Shown: positions 1 through 12,534, numbered from the stretch's first letter. The stretch is DNA of 64,000 nucleotides from Lineus longissimus (GCF_910592395.1 NC_088317.1:7376001-7440000), one strand, 5' to 3'. The notes: generated from the letters alone by a model not told the origin. Translations and numbers: made by a program.

Positions 1-270
1 CTAGGTGGCGCTTGACTTAACAGGGTACTTCCCGCTAGGTGGCGCTTGTCATCCACCTGTGTCAGTTAAAGGGATCTTTGGCTGGAAGGATGATGTAACA
101 GCTCTTTGGCTTGATGGGTACTTCCTGCTAGGTGGCGCTTGGTATCCAGCTCTGTCATTTGAAGGGCTCTTTGGCTAGATGGATGATGAAACAGGGAACT
201 TGGCGCTTGACATCCAGCAGTGTCATTTATTAAGGGATGTTTGGCTGGATTAATTTTAAGTTGTCCTCCC
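1..270. repeat. Degenerate minisatellite, GGTGGCGCTTG units
   Basis: Three to four degenerate units of roughly 90-115 bp each contain CTAGGTGGCGCTTG, a GTCATTTGAAGGG-like block and TTTGGCTGGATGGATGATG. The same units recur in opposite orientation at 4770-5110. The two blocks could be the arms of a larger inverted-repeat element of about 5.1 kb whose left end lies outside the window. No coding sequence is visible in it. Confidence 0.6.
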
Positions 271-816
271 ATGAAAAGTCCTAATAATTGGACATGTATG
301 GCAAGCCATTTGACGTCATCAACACTTGATCGAGCGCTCACCACGTGACAAATGCAGACTGCAGACTACTCTTATTTACTTGACAAAAATGTTATATATA
401 CATTTGTAATTATAATTATGAACCCCCTGCTGTAGGTGTCACTGGGCCACCAGCCACGTGCTGTATCATCTGATGGTATGTCCTCTAGAAATTGCTGGCT
501 CATCAGAATGATGAGGGCATCCACATGTTAGGTTTTAGAATAGCTCCTCGATAGCCCATCTTGGCCGCAATGTTTATTGGACCATGCAGTTCAGAATGAG
601 ATAGCCTGCGGCTAAAATAAATAAGGTGAGGATATGGGTCATGAGTAATTATGTAATTCCCATGGAAGTTTAATCCCTTCTACGGTTATACCAAGGATAC
701 AGCTAGTATTCAGTGGTAAATGATAGGCTCCCTGATATGCCTGATTGTACAAATTATATTCTTCGCTACAAAATAATATCCTATTGTGTTGGGCGTCATA
801 AATTTAAAAGTAAATA
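271..816. other. Non-coding stretch, nothing recognised
   Basis: AT-rich DNA between the minisatellite block and the pogo-like element. I see no convincing gene, RNA or repeat structure. Confidence 0.4.
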
Positions 817-1836
817 CAGTGGAACCCCGGTCGGCGACCACCTCAGTAACGCGACCACCCCGCGAACACGACCAAAATTCTCCGGTCCCGAATGGTTTTC
901 TCTCTAATTCCCATTAACTGGCCCTCGCCAACACGACCACCCCAGTACCCAGACCGCGACCACCAGCTTGGTCGGTCCCAAACTGTAAATTAACCCCGCT
1001 AACGCGACCATGAGGCCTAATTGCCGTAATCAACCATGACCGCATCGTATCAATTGGCACCTTCTCGCAAATCCGTGTTGATAGTTAGCACCTCGAACAC
1101 AATGACTATGGGAATCCATATGAAAATAAATGATGTGTAAGTGAGTTTGATCAAATGTAAGCGCAAATAAAATGAAGAATAAACTTTCTTTTCGACTCAC
1201 GGTTTGTTTTTCATCATTTAGTATTAAATGATGTCAAGAGGCATGCACACGTAGTTTTTAGGACAAATAAATTATGTTGATTAGTAAGAGTACCGATACT
1301 CGAAGTAAAGAATGCTTACTACGTCGTAATATTGATAAAATACGTTTTTAAAAATATGATTTTATCAGTACCAGTTCAAATTGGCTGAAGTTAAAGCAGG
1401 AAGACATCAGGAAGAATTCTCAATATCTTCTCACATCACCTCTCTCAATGTTAGCGGGAATATTAGCTTGACATCAAGAAGGGCAGCTGCCGATGGTGTG
1501 AATAACATGCTTGCTCTAATTAGCATGCTCAAGTTTTAATGTAATGTTTGGTCTAATTAGCTCTCGTCAGTTTATTTACTCATTTACATAAGTTGTAAAT
1601 TAAACGGAAAAACACTTAAGAAAATGATTTTTTATTCGTAATATACACACAAAATTATCGAATCACCCGGTGGCGTAGTCATTAATGCATGTCAATGTAC
1701 ACGCAGCATATCTGCTAGGACGATGTTTTGGCGGGAAAACCTACTTATGATTCTTAAATTCACTAACGCGACAGCCCCGGTAACACGATCACTTCGGCTT
1801 AGTCCCTTGGGTGGTCGTGTTACCGGGGTTCCACTG
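817..1836. mobile_element. Non-autonomous pogo/Tigger-like DNA transposon
   Basis: The ends are inverted: CAGTGGAACCCCGGT at 817 and its reverse complement ending at 1836. TA dinucleotides at 815-816 and 1837-1838 are the expected target duplication. CAGTGGAACC is the usual end of pogo/Tigger elements. The inside has further sub-terminal repeats around CGCGACCAC near both ends, but no transposase, so this is an internally deleted copy. Confidence 0.75.
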
Positions 1837-1919
1837 TACATAATTTATTTAAATGTTCCTGATCTGATTGCCTTGTAATATGTACTCCCATCACAGTCCC
1901 CTCACTTAGTTGGGTTTAC

Positions 1920-2635
1920 GGTAAAAAAGGTACAGGAAAAAAGGTACAGGAAAAAAAGGTACGGAAATAAAGGTACAGGAAATAAAAGTACAGGAAATAA
2001 AAGTACTGGGAATAAAGGTACCGGAAAAAAGGTACCGGAAAAAAAGGTACACAAAATGGCATAAATAGGTAAAAAAGGTACACAACTTTTTTTAGAATAT
2101 TATTCTCTTCAACTGGTTCGCACCTGGCATCCTACCTGGCATTTCATATTCAGATTCTCGCCAATTTCCCTAATAGCTTGTGTTTGGTCTTAAATCTAAT
2201 AATTTGTCTGTTAAGACCTAATTGGCAAGGCACATTGTTAATTTGATCCAGCTCTATGATGAATGTTAATTGATTAATTGCAATTTAACTTGAACATTGG
2301 TACATTTATCAGTTAACCCTTTTGCAGAGGGAATTGTCCTAGAATCTTTACAATCATCATGATCTTGATAGCCGTGTTTTCACTCTTGAAAACCATAACG
2401 GTATACTGAACATTTGATATACCTATTTCTAAGGCCTATGCAATGCCTAAGCAACAAATAAAGTTAAAGTTATGAATAGAAAAAGAGAGAATTCAAATGA
2501 TTTTTTTTAAAGTGTACCTTTTTTTACCTATTTATGCCATTTTGTGTACCTATTTTTCCAGTACCTTTATTTCCTGTACCTTTATTTCCGTACCTTTTTT
2601 TCCTGTACCTTTTTTTCCTGTACCTTTATTACCTA
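1920..2635. mobile_element. Foldback element with GGTACAGGAAATAAA repeat arms
   Basis: The left arm (1920-2083) is a tandem series of GGTACAGGAAA(T)AAA-like units. The right arm (2510-2635) is the same series in reverse orientation. The inner ends of the arms also match in inverse, around ATGGCATAAATAGG at about 2057 and its complement at about 2525. The 430-bp centre has no gene. Tandem repeats inside inverted arms are typical of foldback elements. I see no clear target duplication. Confidence 0.6.
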
Positions 2636-2724
2636 GATTCCTTAGTTGACCCCCCCCCCCCCCCGTGGATACTCATGGAGAGTGTTATGGGTACAACCAA
2701 CACAATCCCCACACTTGCAACACC

Positions 2725-3475
2725 ACGCACGCATACGTCACCGGCGGGTACACAACGCAGGACACAGGACGTCCTGCAGCGTCCTGCAGGACGGGGCCCA
2801 TCTCAACAGATGCAGGAAATGAAATGAGGAATTTTAGGGACCATCTGTGATCTGATTTTTCATGGTTGTTCATGAGGGAGCTGTAGTGTACCTAAAAGGT
2901 TGTCTCTGATTTTGGTTTTACATCAAAGGGAAGTTGAGTTGAGGGGAGGAGTCATGTTCGAATTCAGGGGTTTGGTGTATGAATGGGTGATTTGTTGAGG
3001 GAAGTTACGTTTAAAGGGGGTTATGTTAGGTGTTTGGTACTTAAAGAGGAGTTGTGTTTAGTGGTTTGATAGAAGAGGAGCTGATTTGAAGGGTTAGGTA
3101 TCTAAATCGGGACTTCTGTTGAGGGTGTTGTTTTCAACTTCAACACAACTCCCCTTTAAAACCCAACCCCTCAGCAAACCCCTGCACACTGGGCCTACTC
3201 GCATTAACCAGCAATACCCTCAACACAACTCCCCTTTAAACAGACTCCTTTATGTACACAACTCCCCGATGAACAACCAAAAATCTGTCTGTAAAAATCA
3301 GATCACACGGCTGAGATGGTTCCCGATATTCATTGCTTCATTTTCTGAATATGTCGAGATCACACTTCTGAGATGATTCCTAAAATTCCTCATTTCTTTT
3401 CAACATCTGTTGAGATTGGCCCCGTCCTGCATTTTGTACCCGCCGCATACGTCACTTCGATCTGCCCCCTTGCCC
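2725..3475. repeat. Long imperfect palindrome (foldback)
   Basis: The segment at about 2725-2880 reappears inverted at about 3250-3475. Shared blocks include ATACGTCAC, GCAGGACGGGGCC, ATCTCAACAGATG, GAGGAATTTTAG and GTGATCTGATTTTT. The inner parts (2930-3100 and 3120-3250) also pair through TTTAAAGGGG/CCCCTTTAAA blocks. The right arm has an extra internal duplication of its CGAGATCACAC...CTGAGATG block. No coding function is visible. Confidence 0.6.
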
Positions 3476-4769
3476 ATGGTTTCTAATCGCAACAAGACGT
3501 CCCGGTGTAAAAGAAGAACATGTCCCCCTGGAAAAAGTGTCCGGCCCTATTGTTTTCCGCTATCTGGTTCTATAGAGGCTATGACCGCCAATAGCTCAGA
3601 GATTAAAGCGCATAATAGAATCCATTGTTTCCCGGACATTCTATCCCAAGACATTTTAAACTTCTATATCGGCCCAAAACCATGTGACCTTAAAGGCGCC
3701 CTTTTAATTAGATTTACCCCCATCCTGAATCTCATGGTCTCATACTGCCTTTGAACATAGCAGGCAGTAATAAATCTTAAAGGCTCCGGTGAAAACCTAA
3801 GGCGGGAATAAAGCTTCCTTTGTTCCTTTGTTAAATATTAGGAGTAGCTGCTAGGTAGTCGATGATGCGAGCTGTGCATTTGGCTAACATTGCATAACGT
3901 TGCATAACATTACTGACTCCAGTCAATGAACTGCATAAGAGGTAATCTCAAATTTAGTCATTTTTACTACGTTCAGCCAGGTGAAAAATAAAGACTTGAG
4001 TCACGACAAGATGGATTTACCCTGGCATTCAGCACTTGTGCTGGAGTAATGCATCCTGAACTCAGGCCAACACTCGGCACTAACGACTGTTACAACGGTA
4101 GTTCGCCCCTGCTTCCACTAAACATAAGTAGCTTTGTGCACCATTCCGTAGTGCAGTTATTATGCGTATGCGTTTGCTGAAACTTGGTATTTATGGTGTT
4201 TGTAGATCAGTCTACACAACGGTAATGCTGAAGTTGAAATTCAGTGTCTATTATCGCAATTGGATTTTTCCAATATGAAACGTACTTTTTAACGAACGGC
4301 ATATGTCTTTAATTAGTAGGTGTTATGAAAAAGAAAATTTGAGATATAATAAAACTGTGTGTAGGAACAAGGTGACAAACAATAACAATATTGAAAAAAA
4401 AGTTAACAAAAAGCAACTGCTGAGATGGTCCCTTAATTCCAGACCTTGACCTTTATTGACGCTTGAGAAAACCCCAGCTCTGCGGACTGCCTGCACCATG
4501 CATTTTCTTTCTACCCGCCGCTTGCCCAACACCTTACTCAAGTATTAGTAACCATCTGGCTGCCAAGGGTCTTGCTAATAAAGGACCCATACAATTATCG
4601 CCGTGATCCATCAGCAAAGTGTCTTGGCAAAAGACCACATCTTTATCACCTATCATTACATAAAATAAACTCTCCCCTGGGAATTCTGTTCCTACACATA
4701 TATGGATAGACACACATATACAGTGATGATTGAGATGGTCTCCCAGCACTTGGCACGTGAGAAGTACCT
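3476..4769. other. Non-coding stretch, nothing recognised
   Basis: No supported gene. Short open frames here have no recognisable domain and low-complexity composition. Confidence 0.4.
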
Positions 4770-5110
4770 GGTTACATCATCCATCCAGCCAAAGATATCT
4801 TTAACCTACATAGGTTATTGACAAGCGCCATCTAGCAGGAAGTACCCTGTTATGTCAAGCGCCACCTAGCAGGTATCCTGATACCTCTTCCATCCAGCCA
4901 AAGATCCCTTTAAATGATACAGCTGGATGACAAGCGCCACCTAGCAGGAAGTACCCTGTTACATCTTCCATCCAGCCAAATATCCCTTTAACTGACAGAG
5001 CTGAATGACAAGCGCCACCTAGCGGGTACTGTTACATCATCCATCCAGCCAGGGAGCCCTTTAAATGATACAGCTGGATGACAAGCGCCACCTAGCAGGA
5101 AGACCTAGTT
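4770..5110. repeat. Minisatellite block, inverted copy of the 1-270 units
   Basis: Four to five degenerate units of CATCCATCCAGCCA...ACAAGCGCCACCTAGCAGG, about 80-100 bp each. They are the reverse complement of the repeats at the start of the window. The orientation flip suggests that 1-5110 is bracketed by inverted minisatellite arms. Confidence 0.6.
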
Positions 5111-5339
5111 CACATTCCAGGTTTCCAGGTTTCCAACTTTCCGGAAAGTAAAGGCAACCCTTTTTCTTGTTTTCAAAGATAAAGACGGTTAAACTCCTGT
5201 TCACCACAGGAATTGTCCCTCCATTGGGGAAAGGAAACATGCTTGTATGTGTGCGAAGTGACTAGCGTATAATACAGTTGTTACTAAAAAAGCCCAACTC
5301 AAATCAATATTTGAGAAGCGTGGCAAGTCCCATGCTTGG

Positions 5340-6309
5340 TTGGGCAGCTCTGGGAATCCTGTTCTTTCAGATAGGGTGGAAGCTTTCATAAATCAGATAG
5401 GAATTGAACAGAGCATGGGTCACGTCGTTCGAAATCAAGCAAAACCTCTGTTTATGTCAAAATTGATCGTAATTTCTCAGTACATAGATAGAAAGTTAGC
5501 ACTGGAGGGTATCGATCCTGTACAGAAGTTTCTCTGGGCGAGAGATCAAGCTATTTTCAAATTGATTTTTTTTGGGGGTGATCGGGCACATGACCTGGGA
5601 GTAATGCTTTCACAAGAGACCAGAACACTGCCAAACCAAGTAGGCCTGGTTATTACACATGCTTTGGGGAAAAAACAATCGAGTTGACAGGCCCAACACA
5701 TTCCGTGTTTTCAGAAACCCTGATGAAATGCTATGTCCAGCTCTTGCGCTGGAACGCTATTTGAAGGTGGGCAGAAAACTTGGCATTTAACCTGAAATCT
5801 GGATATTTATTTAGACCGGTAAAAAATTCCTCTGTCCGAGATTGTCCGTTAGAGTATCAAGCCACTTACGCTAGATTCAAATTTTACTTATCGGTACTGG
5901 GTATTGATGAAGGGGAAACCCCACATGGTCTACGAGGGGGTTGTGCTATCTCGCTCCAATACTTGAGCCAGTCTAAGAGCTCGCAGGGCCTTAGGCACCT
6001 TCTCCATAGAGCTATACCCTATACTACACTATACGCGAACAATGGCTTCACAAAGGGTGCATGACCATGAAACTATTGTTCGCGTATAGTATAGTATAGG
6101 GTATAGCTCTATGGAATAGGTGCCTAATGGACCATATTGGTTGGTCGTCAGAGTCTACGGCTGAGCACTACGCACGTACTGACAAACCAGCACAAGCAGC
6201 GGCATCTGCTAAGAATTTGACAAAAGACACTTCCGATCAAGCTTGGGCCGAAGCAGAAAGCTCGTATTTTGAGGAATCCGGTATGACGGGTCTCTCGTCT
6301 TTGATGTGA
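5340..6309 (+). pseudogene. Crypton-like tyrosine recombinase relic
   Basis: Three pieces in different frames (about 5340-5687, 5780-5990 and 6127-6309) match the C-terminal half of tyrosine recombinases of the Crypton-like type in animal genomes. The key visible motifs are TPHGLRGGCAIS, containing the H-x-x-R pair, and MDHIGWSSESTAEHYAR, containing the conserved W and catalytic Tyr. The upstream piece has a plausible catalytic-domain start (FFGGDRAHDLG). Frameshifts near 5690 and 5770 and a hairpin insertion at 5991-6127 make it non-functional. The assignment to Crypton rather than another tyrosine-recombinase element rests on motif style only. Confidence 0.6.
5991..6127. mobile_element. 137-bp hairpin MITE in the recombinase relic
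   Basis: A near-perfect palindrome. The left arm starts TTAGGCACCT and runs through CCATAGAGCTATACCCTATA. The right arm is its complement, ending AGGTGCCTAA. It interrupts the recombinase reading frame between the HGLRGG motif and the MDHIGW motif. A TA at each edge could be the target duplication. Confidence 0.7.
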
Positions 6310-6656
6310 AACAATCCTAAATTTTCTTGGACTCTATGGAGTAGCCCAGGTACCAGGTACAATTTAGCTTGAGGTATTTGGTCATTGGCTATACAATGGA
6401 CATTGTACTTATAAAATGTAATTTGTAATTTGTAAGCTTGGCTCTAAGCATGTTATTTCGTCACAGCAGAAACCATTTGTGAACTGTATGTAGCTACTTA
6501 TTTAGTTGAGGAGTAAAAATAAGACGCTTGAATTAATTGCTGTACATTTTGTCTTTTTTCTTTCTTTCGAAGAGTTTTGGGATTGTTCAGGAAACAAAAC
6601 CCAAATTTTCTCTCGGCTAACATTCACTGCGGTGAGAGTAGGCTAATATACAGAGA

Positions 6657-7075
6657 TGGGGGAGAGGTCTCCATTCTCCCCATATCTTGACGGACGTGTG
6701 ACTGCACATGACGTCCATCACTTTGGATACTTGCTAATCCAAAGTGGTGACGTCATGCAAGTGCGCGCTGTCCACCTTTGTCAGTCTGTTTTAGGAAGCA
6801 GGCTGGTCAGGCAGGGGTGTGGGACAGGACATTACGTCTAGGAACAACCTGGCGGCAGTTGGGAGTCGTCCCAGCTCCAACGGAGGTCAAATTTGGAGTT
6901 ACCCCAGGAAATACCACCAGCCGTTGGACGGAAGAGGTTTCTTTCACCCACCCCAACCACTCTATCCGGGTCGGACGTCGTGCCAGTTGCGCGTTGGTCC
7001 GAGGTCTCCATTCTCCCCATATCTTGACGGACGTGTGACTGCACATGACGTCCATCAATTTGGATACTTGCTGCA
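6657..7075. repeat. Pair of ~75-bp direct repeats
   Basis: The block GAGGTCTCCATTCTCCCC...TTTGGATACTTGCT occurs at about 6661-6738 and again at about 7003-7075, with one or two differences. The first copy is followed by a short inverted piece (ATCCAAAGTGGTGACGTCATG). The 265 bp between them have no recognisable gene. This could be a duplicated element end. Confidence 0.6.
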
Positions 7076-7129
7076 CATAGGCCATCAACAAGGCACCGCC
7101 ATCTCTGCCCTCTGCCTTGTACTGACCTA

Positions 7130-7270
7130 ACTACATTCACGGCCCTCCTGAAGACTCATCTGTTTGGGAGAGTCATTGGTCTCTGATCTTTGATCAGTTT
7201 CTCTATTATTGTAAAGCGCTTTGAGCGGAGATCGCATCTCTGGATACAGCGCTATATAAATTTCATTACG
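7130..7270 (+). mobile_element. 3' end of a CR1/L2-type LINE
   Basis: The segment reads as the last codons of a CR1/L2 reverse transcriptase (CTGAAGACTCATCTGTTTGG, 'LKTHLFG'). It continues into the conserved tail AAAGCGCTTTGAG...GCGCTATATAAAT. It is in plus orientation and truncated upstream. Confidence 0.6.
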
Positions 7271-7343
7271 TATCTATGTATGTTTATTTGCGAGCTTCTC
7301 CATTTCCTTCCAGCTGTACCCCATCTGCCATTTTGTCTCTCTG

Positions 7344-9236
7344 CTAGGTGTTCCCCGGCATTCCTCTGTTTCTTGTCCCTTGAAGTTTCCAGGTCAAGGC
7401 TTGTCTTGTGATACTTGTGATTGGTTTCCTAAAAGAGTGGCCGATCCACTTCCATTTTCGTTTGAGGATCTCCTCCTCAATTGGGGCTTGCTCAGCTCTC
7501 TCCCACAGTTCCTGATTTGAAACATGCTGCTGCCAGTATATGTGGATGATTCTTCTCAGACAATTATTTACAAATGTTTGGGTCTTCTTCATTATCCTCT
7601 TTGTGACTCGCCATGTTTCTGAGCCTAGGAGTAGGACCGACGTGACGTTTGAGTGGAAGATTCGGATCTTGGTGTGAGTAGAGTACTCCCTTAAGCTCCA
7701 AACCTTCGCCAGAATTACGAACGCTGTCTGTGCCTTGCTGATTCTTGCCATGACGTCATTGTCTGAACCACCCTCCTTGCCGATGATACTGCCCTGGTAG
7801 ACGATGGAGTTGACTTCATCAAAACCTCTACAACCAAGAGTAATATCAGTGTTTCCAGCAGCCTTCACTGTCAGCAGTTTGGTCTTTCCACCGTGAATCC
7901 CTAGCCCTGTTGGTACTGATTCCCCTTCTAGGGTGCTGGACTTGTCCTGCATCTGTCTTTGTCTATGGGAAAGGAAGGCGAGGTCATCTGCAAAGTCAAG
8001 GTCGTCTAGCTGTACCCGGGGTGTCCATTGTATCCCGTATCTTCCTTCTGCGGTACGCTTCATGATCCAGTCGATCACAATTAGAAATAGGAATGGAGAC
8101 AGTAGGCAGCCTTGGCGAACTCTTGTCTTCACTTCGAAGCCCTCGGTAAGCTGTCCGTCATGTATGACTCTACATGGCATTCCCTCGTAGGTGTGATTGA
8201 TGAAGTTGATGAATTTCTTCGGTATCCCGTAGTGGTCCAAGAGTTTCCATAGCACGTCTCGGTCAACACCATCAACGGCTTTCTCGTCGTCGATGAATGT
8301 GATGAACAATTAATGGCAAGTTCCATTCTATGGACTGTTCCACTATGATGCGGAGAGTAGCGATCTGGTCTGTGCACGAATGGTCTTTTCGGAAGCCTGC
8401 CTGCTGGTCTTGGAGCTGTTTATCCACTGCTTCCTTGAATCTCTCTAGGATGATCCGGTTAAGTATCTTCCCCGGCACTGAAAGGAGCATGATCCCCCGA
8501 TAATTCTTGCATTCTAGTAGGTCTCCTTACTTCGGTAGCTTAACCAAGTATCCTTCCTTCCATTTCTTTGGAATCTCCACAGTCCCCTTGATCTTCCCCA
8601 GCAGCCTGAACATACTATCTGTTGATGTGTCCAAGTCTGCTTTGATACCCTCAACCGGGATCTCCTCAGGTCCTGCTACCTTCCCGCTGTTCAAAGTGGT
8701 GACAGCCTTCCTGATCTTCCTTTTGGTCGGGCGTGACAATTTGACCTATAGGGCTGCTTCAGCTGGCGGTATCTCGATTCTGTGGGGCTGGCCGATTCAG
8801 GAGTTCTTCAAAGTGCTCGGCCCATCTTTTCATCTGCTCTCCTGTATCCTTCAGTACCTGACCATCCTTGTTCTTGACATGTCGGTTGGTCTGCTGATAT
8901 TTCCCCGTCAGTTTCTTGGTGGTGTTATAGCGTCCTCATGTCGTTCTTTACAGCTGCTTCTTCCGCCTCTCTCGCCAAGGTGTTGATGTAGGCTCTTTTA
9001 TCTGCTCTGACAAATTTCTTTACTTCCTTATTTGAATCCGTGTATCGTCTCTGGGTTTCTGCTTTTGCTGCTCTTGTTCGACTATTGTTCAGGGCTTGTT
9101 TAATTTTTCTCCTTTCCTTAACTTTCCCCAGGGTTGCATCTGAGATCCAGTCTTTGTGCTTGGTTCTGTTCTTCCCTACTGTCTCCTTTAAAGTGTTCGT
9201 CCAGCAGTCTCTCATTGCCTCCCACTCTGCTTCCAA
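7344..9236 (-). pseudogene. Decayed non-LTR retrotransposon reverse transcriptase
   Basis: Minus-strand pieces in different frames give most of a LINE reverse transcriptase, in coding order. At 9236-8925 is a basic linker region (DWISDATLGKVKERR). At 8739-8527 is the fingers start (KAVTTLNSGKVAGPEEIP). At 8490-8272 is QQAGFRKDHSCTDQI. At 8309-7344 are the palm and thumb, with VRQGCLLSPFLF and the FADDLAF catalytic box, then the GSETWRVTKR...RKWKWIGH tail typical of animal endonuclease-reverse transcriptase LINEs. At least three frame breaks make it inactive. No intact endonuclease domain was found upstream. Confidence 0.75.
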
Positions 9237-9868
9237 CTTTTGGTTATTCCTCTTCGTCAGTCTGCTGGAGGGCCTGGTACTTGTTTGACAGGGTCAACTT
9301 GCACGTATCTCTCACTGCTGGCTCCCGGAGCGAGTCCACGTTGAAGCCTGTTCTGTTGCTTCTGTTGTTTTCCCATTCTCCTTTCAACTTCAGCTTCGCC
9401 TAATGGCTAATGGCCCTCTCTTATGCCGGCCTTTCCCAATAAAACTATCGATGGGTCTTCAACGTGAGTGAAAATACTGTCGGAAGTTTCTGTCTACAAG
9501 CTCTTGCAACTGTCCAGCAGGTTTCTGTCGCCAGTTTCTGTCGTGTGGCTCTTCCACGTGTAAGAAAATTTGCATTGCATATAGGCCTAATAACTGTCTG
9601 ACAGCCGAATGGACTTCCACGTGCAATTTGCCTTCATTCAATATGTTGCCTTCAGGAAGGAAGGAGGTCGCCGGAACTTAGTTGTTCTGTACCTCACGTT
9701 GGGGTAGCAACGGAAGGCCAAGAGATAGCACAGCATTTGGACGCATAAATGGTTTCTTCGGCGGGAACAGGCTGGTGCGTACCATGCCCTACTAACGGAA
9801 TTGAGACTTGAAGACACCAGGAGGCTAAAAAACTTAGAAGTGTGTATTTTGTCCGTCCCTTGTTCAGA

Positions 9869-11720
9869 TTATCAATCAATCAATCAATCAATACATATTA
9901 TTTATATAGCGCCCCAATTACTCCGCAGGAGAGTATTCTGGGGCGCTATCCCTCCCGCAGGCAGCTGCAAATAGGTGGGCCTTCAGGAGGGACTTGAAAC
10001 CTTCAATGGAATCGGCATGGTGGACGCTCGTCGGCAGCTGATTCCACAGTCTTGGAGCAGCTGCCGAGAATGAGCGTCCACTGAGAGTTGGATGCTTGAA
10101 CCGGGAAACCTCCAGGAGCATCTCAGATTCAGATCTAAGGCCAGAGCGCCCAGTTCTTTTTAATTGAATCATGGATCTGAGATACTCCGGAGCTTCACCA
10201 GTCAAGCACTTAAACACCAGGAGCAACATTTTGTACTGGATCCTGAATTTGACAGGAAGCCAGTGTAGCTGTGCCAAAACAGGGGAAATGTGGTCAAACT
10301 TGCCCACCAAACACACAACTCTTGCCGCTGAGTTAAAAACCCGTTGCACCTGGTTTGTAGCCCTGGCAGGTATACCATAGAGGAGAGCATTGCAATAGTC
10401 AAGGTGGGCAATGATGAAAGCATGACTGATACAATGCTCACCGTGGCAATTTGCTGTCGTGTGCCGAAGATGGCAAACTCAGTCTTTGTGTCGTTTATCA
10501 TAAGTTCATTTTCAATGTACCATGATCTGACATCAGCAATGCAACGCTCAATGGCTGCTACTGCGTCTGTCTGGGAGGTAGGTGGCAATGGTTTAAAAGC
10601 CAAATACAACTGGTTGTCATCAGAGAAACCGTGGGCAGATGGCAGATGACTAGCAATGAGGCTGTACAGTCTTGACACATAAAAAAGGAATAGCACAGGA
10701 CCTAGACAGCTCCCCTGTGGCACGCCACATCGAAGCATGAAGTCCCTGGACTCGCCACCCTTCAGTCCAACCCGCTGCCCCCTGTCTCTGAGATAACAAC
10801 TCAGCCAGTCCAGCGCACGGCCACTCACACCGAAGTCAATGTTCAAAATTTCCAGTAGCCTAGAAGTGTCCACAGTATCGAAAGCAGCGCTGAGGTCTAG
10901 CATCACCAGTAACACCACTTCCTGCTTGTCCATGCTCATGAGGATGTCATTTTGCACTTTTATGAGAGCAGTCTCAGGTGAATGATTTTTCCGATATGCG
11001 GACTGAACGACAGGCAGTGGAGCAGATGACTCACTATGTGCGATCAGTTCCTGCACAACCGCTTTCTCCACCAGTTTGGAAATGAAGCTCAAGTTGCTCA
11101 CTGGTCTATAGTTCGAGAAGACCCGATTGAGCCCCGGCTTCTTCAATATTGGAGTGAGAAGAGCTGTCTTCCACTGGTCCGGTATTGACTATTTCAGTTA
11201 TAACTGGTAGAAGCTCACTCAGGCATTGCTTAAGGAGCCAGGTAGGAATTGGGTCGAGACCACATGTAGCATTTGAAGAGCTCATGATGATTCGTTGGAC
11301 CTCCTCCTCGGTGAGGGGCGAAAAAGACTCAAGAGTGGCTGAGGGCTGTTGGGTAATGACCTCAGTTGGTTCGACAGTTACACTGTGGACCTTGTCCCTG
11401 ATAATGTCAATCTTGCGAATAAAGAATTCACCAAAGTCATTCGCCAGTTGCTCTACATCATGATGGTCTGGAAGCTGAACCTCTCGGCCACCTTTCATGA
11501 AGGTGTTTATAACACGGAACAGCTTCTTAGAGTCACCATCACACTCATCAATCAGACGTGTGTAATATTTCCTCCTGGCAGATGTAGTCGCCCTTGAATA
11601 CTCATTCCGCGTCTTCCGATACTCTGAAGCAGCTGACGAAGAAGTGTGGCGTTTCTCCTCCAGCTTCTTCCGTTTGGAACGAAGTTGCTTCAGATGTCCG
11701 TTGATTAGTCTATACAACAC
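9869..11720 (-). pseudogene. CR1/L2-clade LINE, 5'-truncated and frameshifted
   Basis: Minus-strand reverse transcriptase in three overlapping frames. Pieces are 11720-11106 (linker and ATCGLDPIPTWLLK), 11146-10370 (NYRPVSNLSFISKLVEK, SAYRKNHSPETALIKV, LDLSAAFDTVD, GVPQGSCLGPVLF) and 10349-9918 (HISPVLAQLHWLPV, RSFSAAAPRLWNQLP, LLKAHLF), the CR1/L2 signature tail. The catalytic box reads FSDDNQLY where YADD is usual. The element ends in a (ATCA)n tail at about 9869-9890, normal for this clade. Frameshifts near 11130 and 10360 and a truncated 5' end make it inactive. Confidence 0.8.
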
Positions 11721-11789
11721 CGTGTCTGTCGTCCGTCGTCGTTGTTATGGACTTAAAACTTTGTACACAGGCCCCCCCCCCCCCCCCAG

Positions 11790-12533
11790 GTCAGGTGACC
11801 TCTGACATCTGAATTTCGGTGCGATCTGATTCTTGACTTGAGTGGAAAAAAAGTGTGTTATCTATCTTATTATGACCTGTTTTCGATAAAAAATGTATGG
11901 TAGGTACGCCGAGCAAAGATGGATCACATATCATATGGGTTTTTGACTTTTGAATTTTTTTCTCACTTTCAGTGTGACTATGGCACATTTCTTAACCGCG
12001 AAAATGTATGAACTTAAATTCGGTACACATGGCTCTCTATGTCACGTAACCTCGGGCACTGAATTTCGGTCCGATCATTTACCTGGCCACCAGGGGACCA
12101 GAAGTGGAAACCTAAAAGGAGTGATATCTCTCTGAGTGACTCATTTTCGATAACATTTTTATGGTAGGTTCTCCTAGCAAGGATACATCACAACTCATAC
12201 AGGTTTTTGATTTGACCTAATTTTTAAGGTCACAGAGGTCAAATGGCGTAAATTGGCCATTTGATGTGTCTATGGCACGTTTCTTAACCGCTAAAGCTAT
12301 GAACTTGAAATTTGGTACGCATGAATCTTTACGTCATGTTACCTCTGACACTGAATTGCGGTCTGATCTGATTCTCGACTTAGCCACCAAGAGGCCAAAA
12401 CTAAAAATAGTAAAAAGTGCAATATCTCGCTTATTAGTGACTTGTTTTCGATGATATGTTTATGGTAAGTACTCCAAGGAAGGACACATCATATTTCATA
12501 CTGACTTTGGTTTGAACTATGTACTATACATGT
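11790..12533. repeat. Three tandem degenerate ~280-bp repeats
   Basis: Three or so degenerate copies each contain CTGACA(C)TGAATTTCGGTC, GACTTGTTTTCGATAA...TTTATGGTAGGT, CATAC...GGTTTTTGA and TTTCTTAACCGC. The next copy is interrupted by the element at 12535-13500 and resumes at about 13503 (CATGTTTCTTAACC). A poly-C tract precedes the block at 11771-11787. Related blocks (GGTTTTTGATTTGACCTAC...AAGGTCACAGAGGTCAA) occur near 14810. Confidence 0.6.
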
Positions 12534-12534
12534 A

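Noticed and set aside
66-344. Small minus-strand open frame in the first minisatellite
   Set aside because: It is repeats of the minisatellite unit read by chance.
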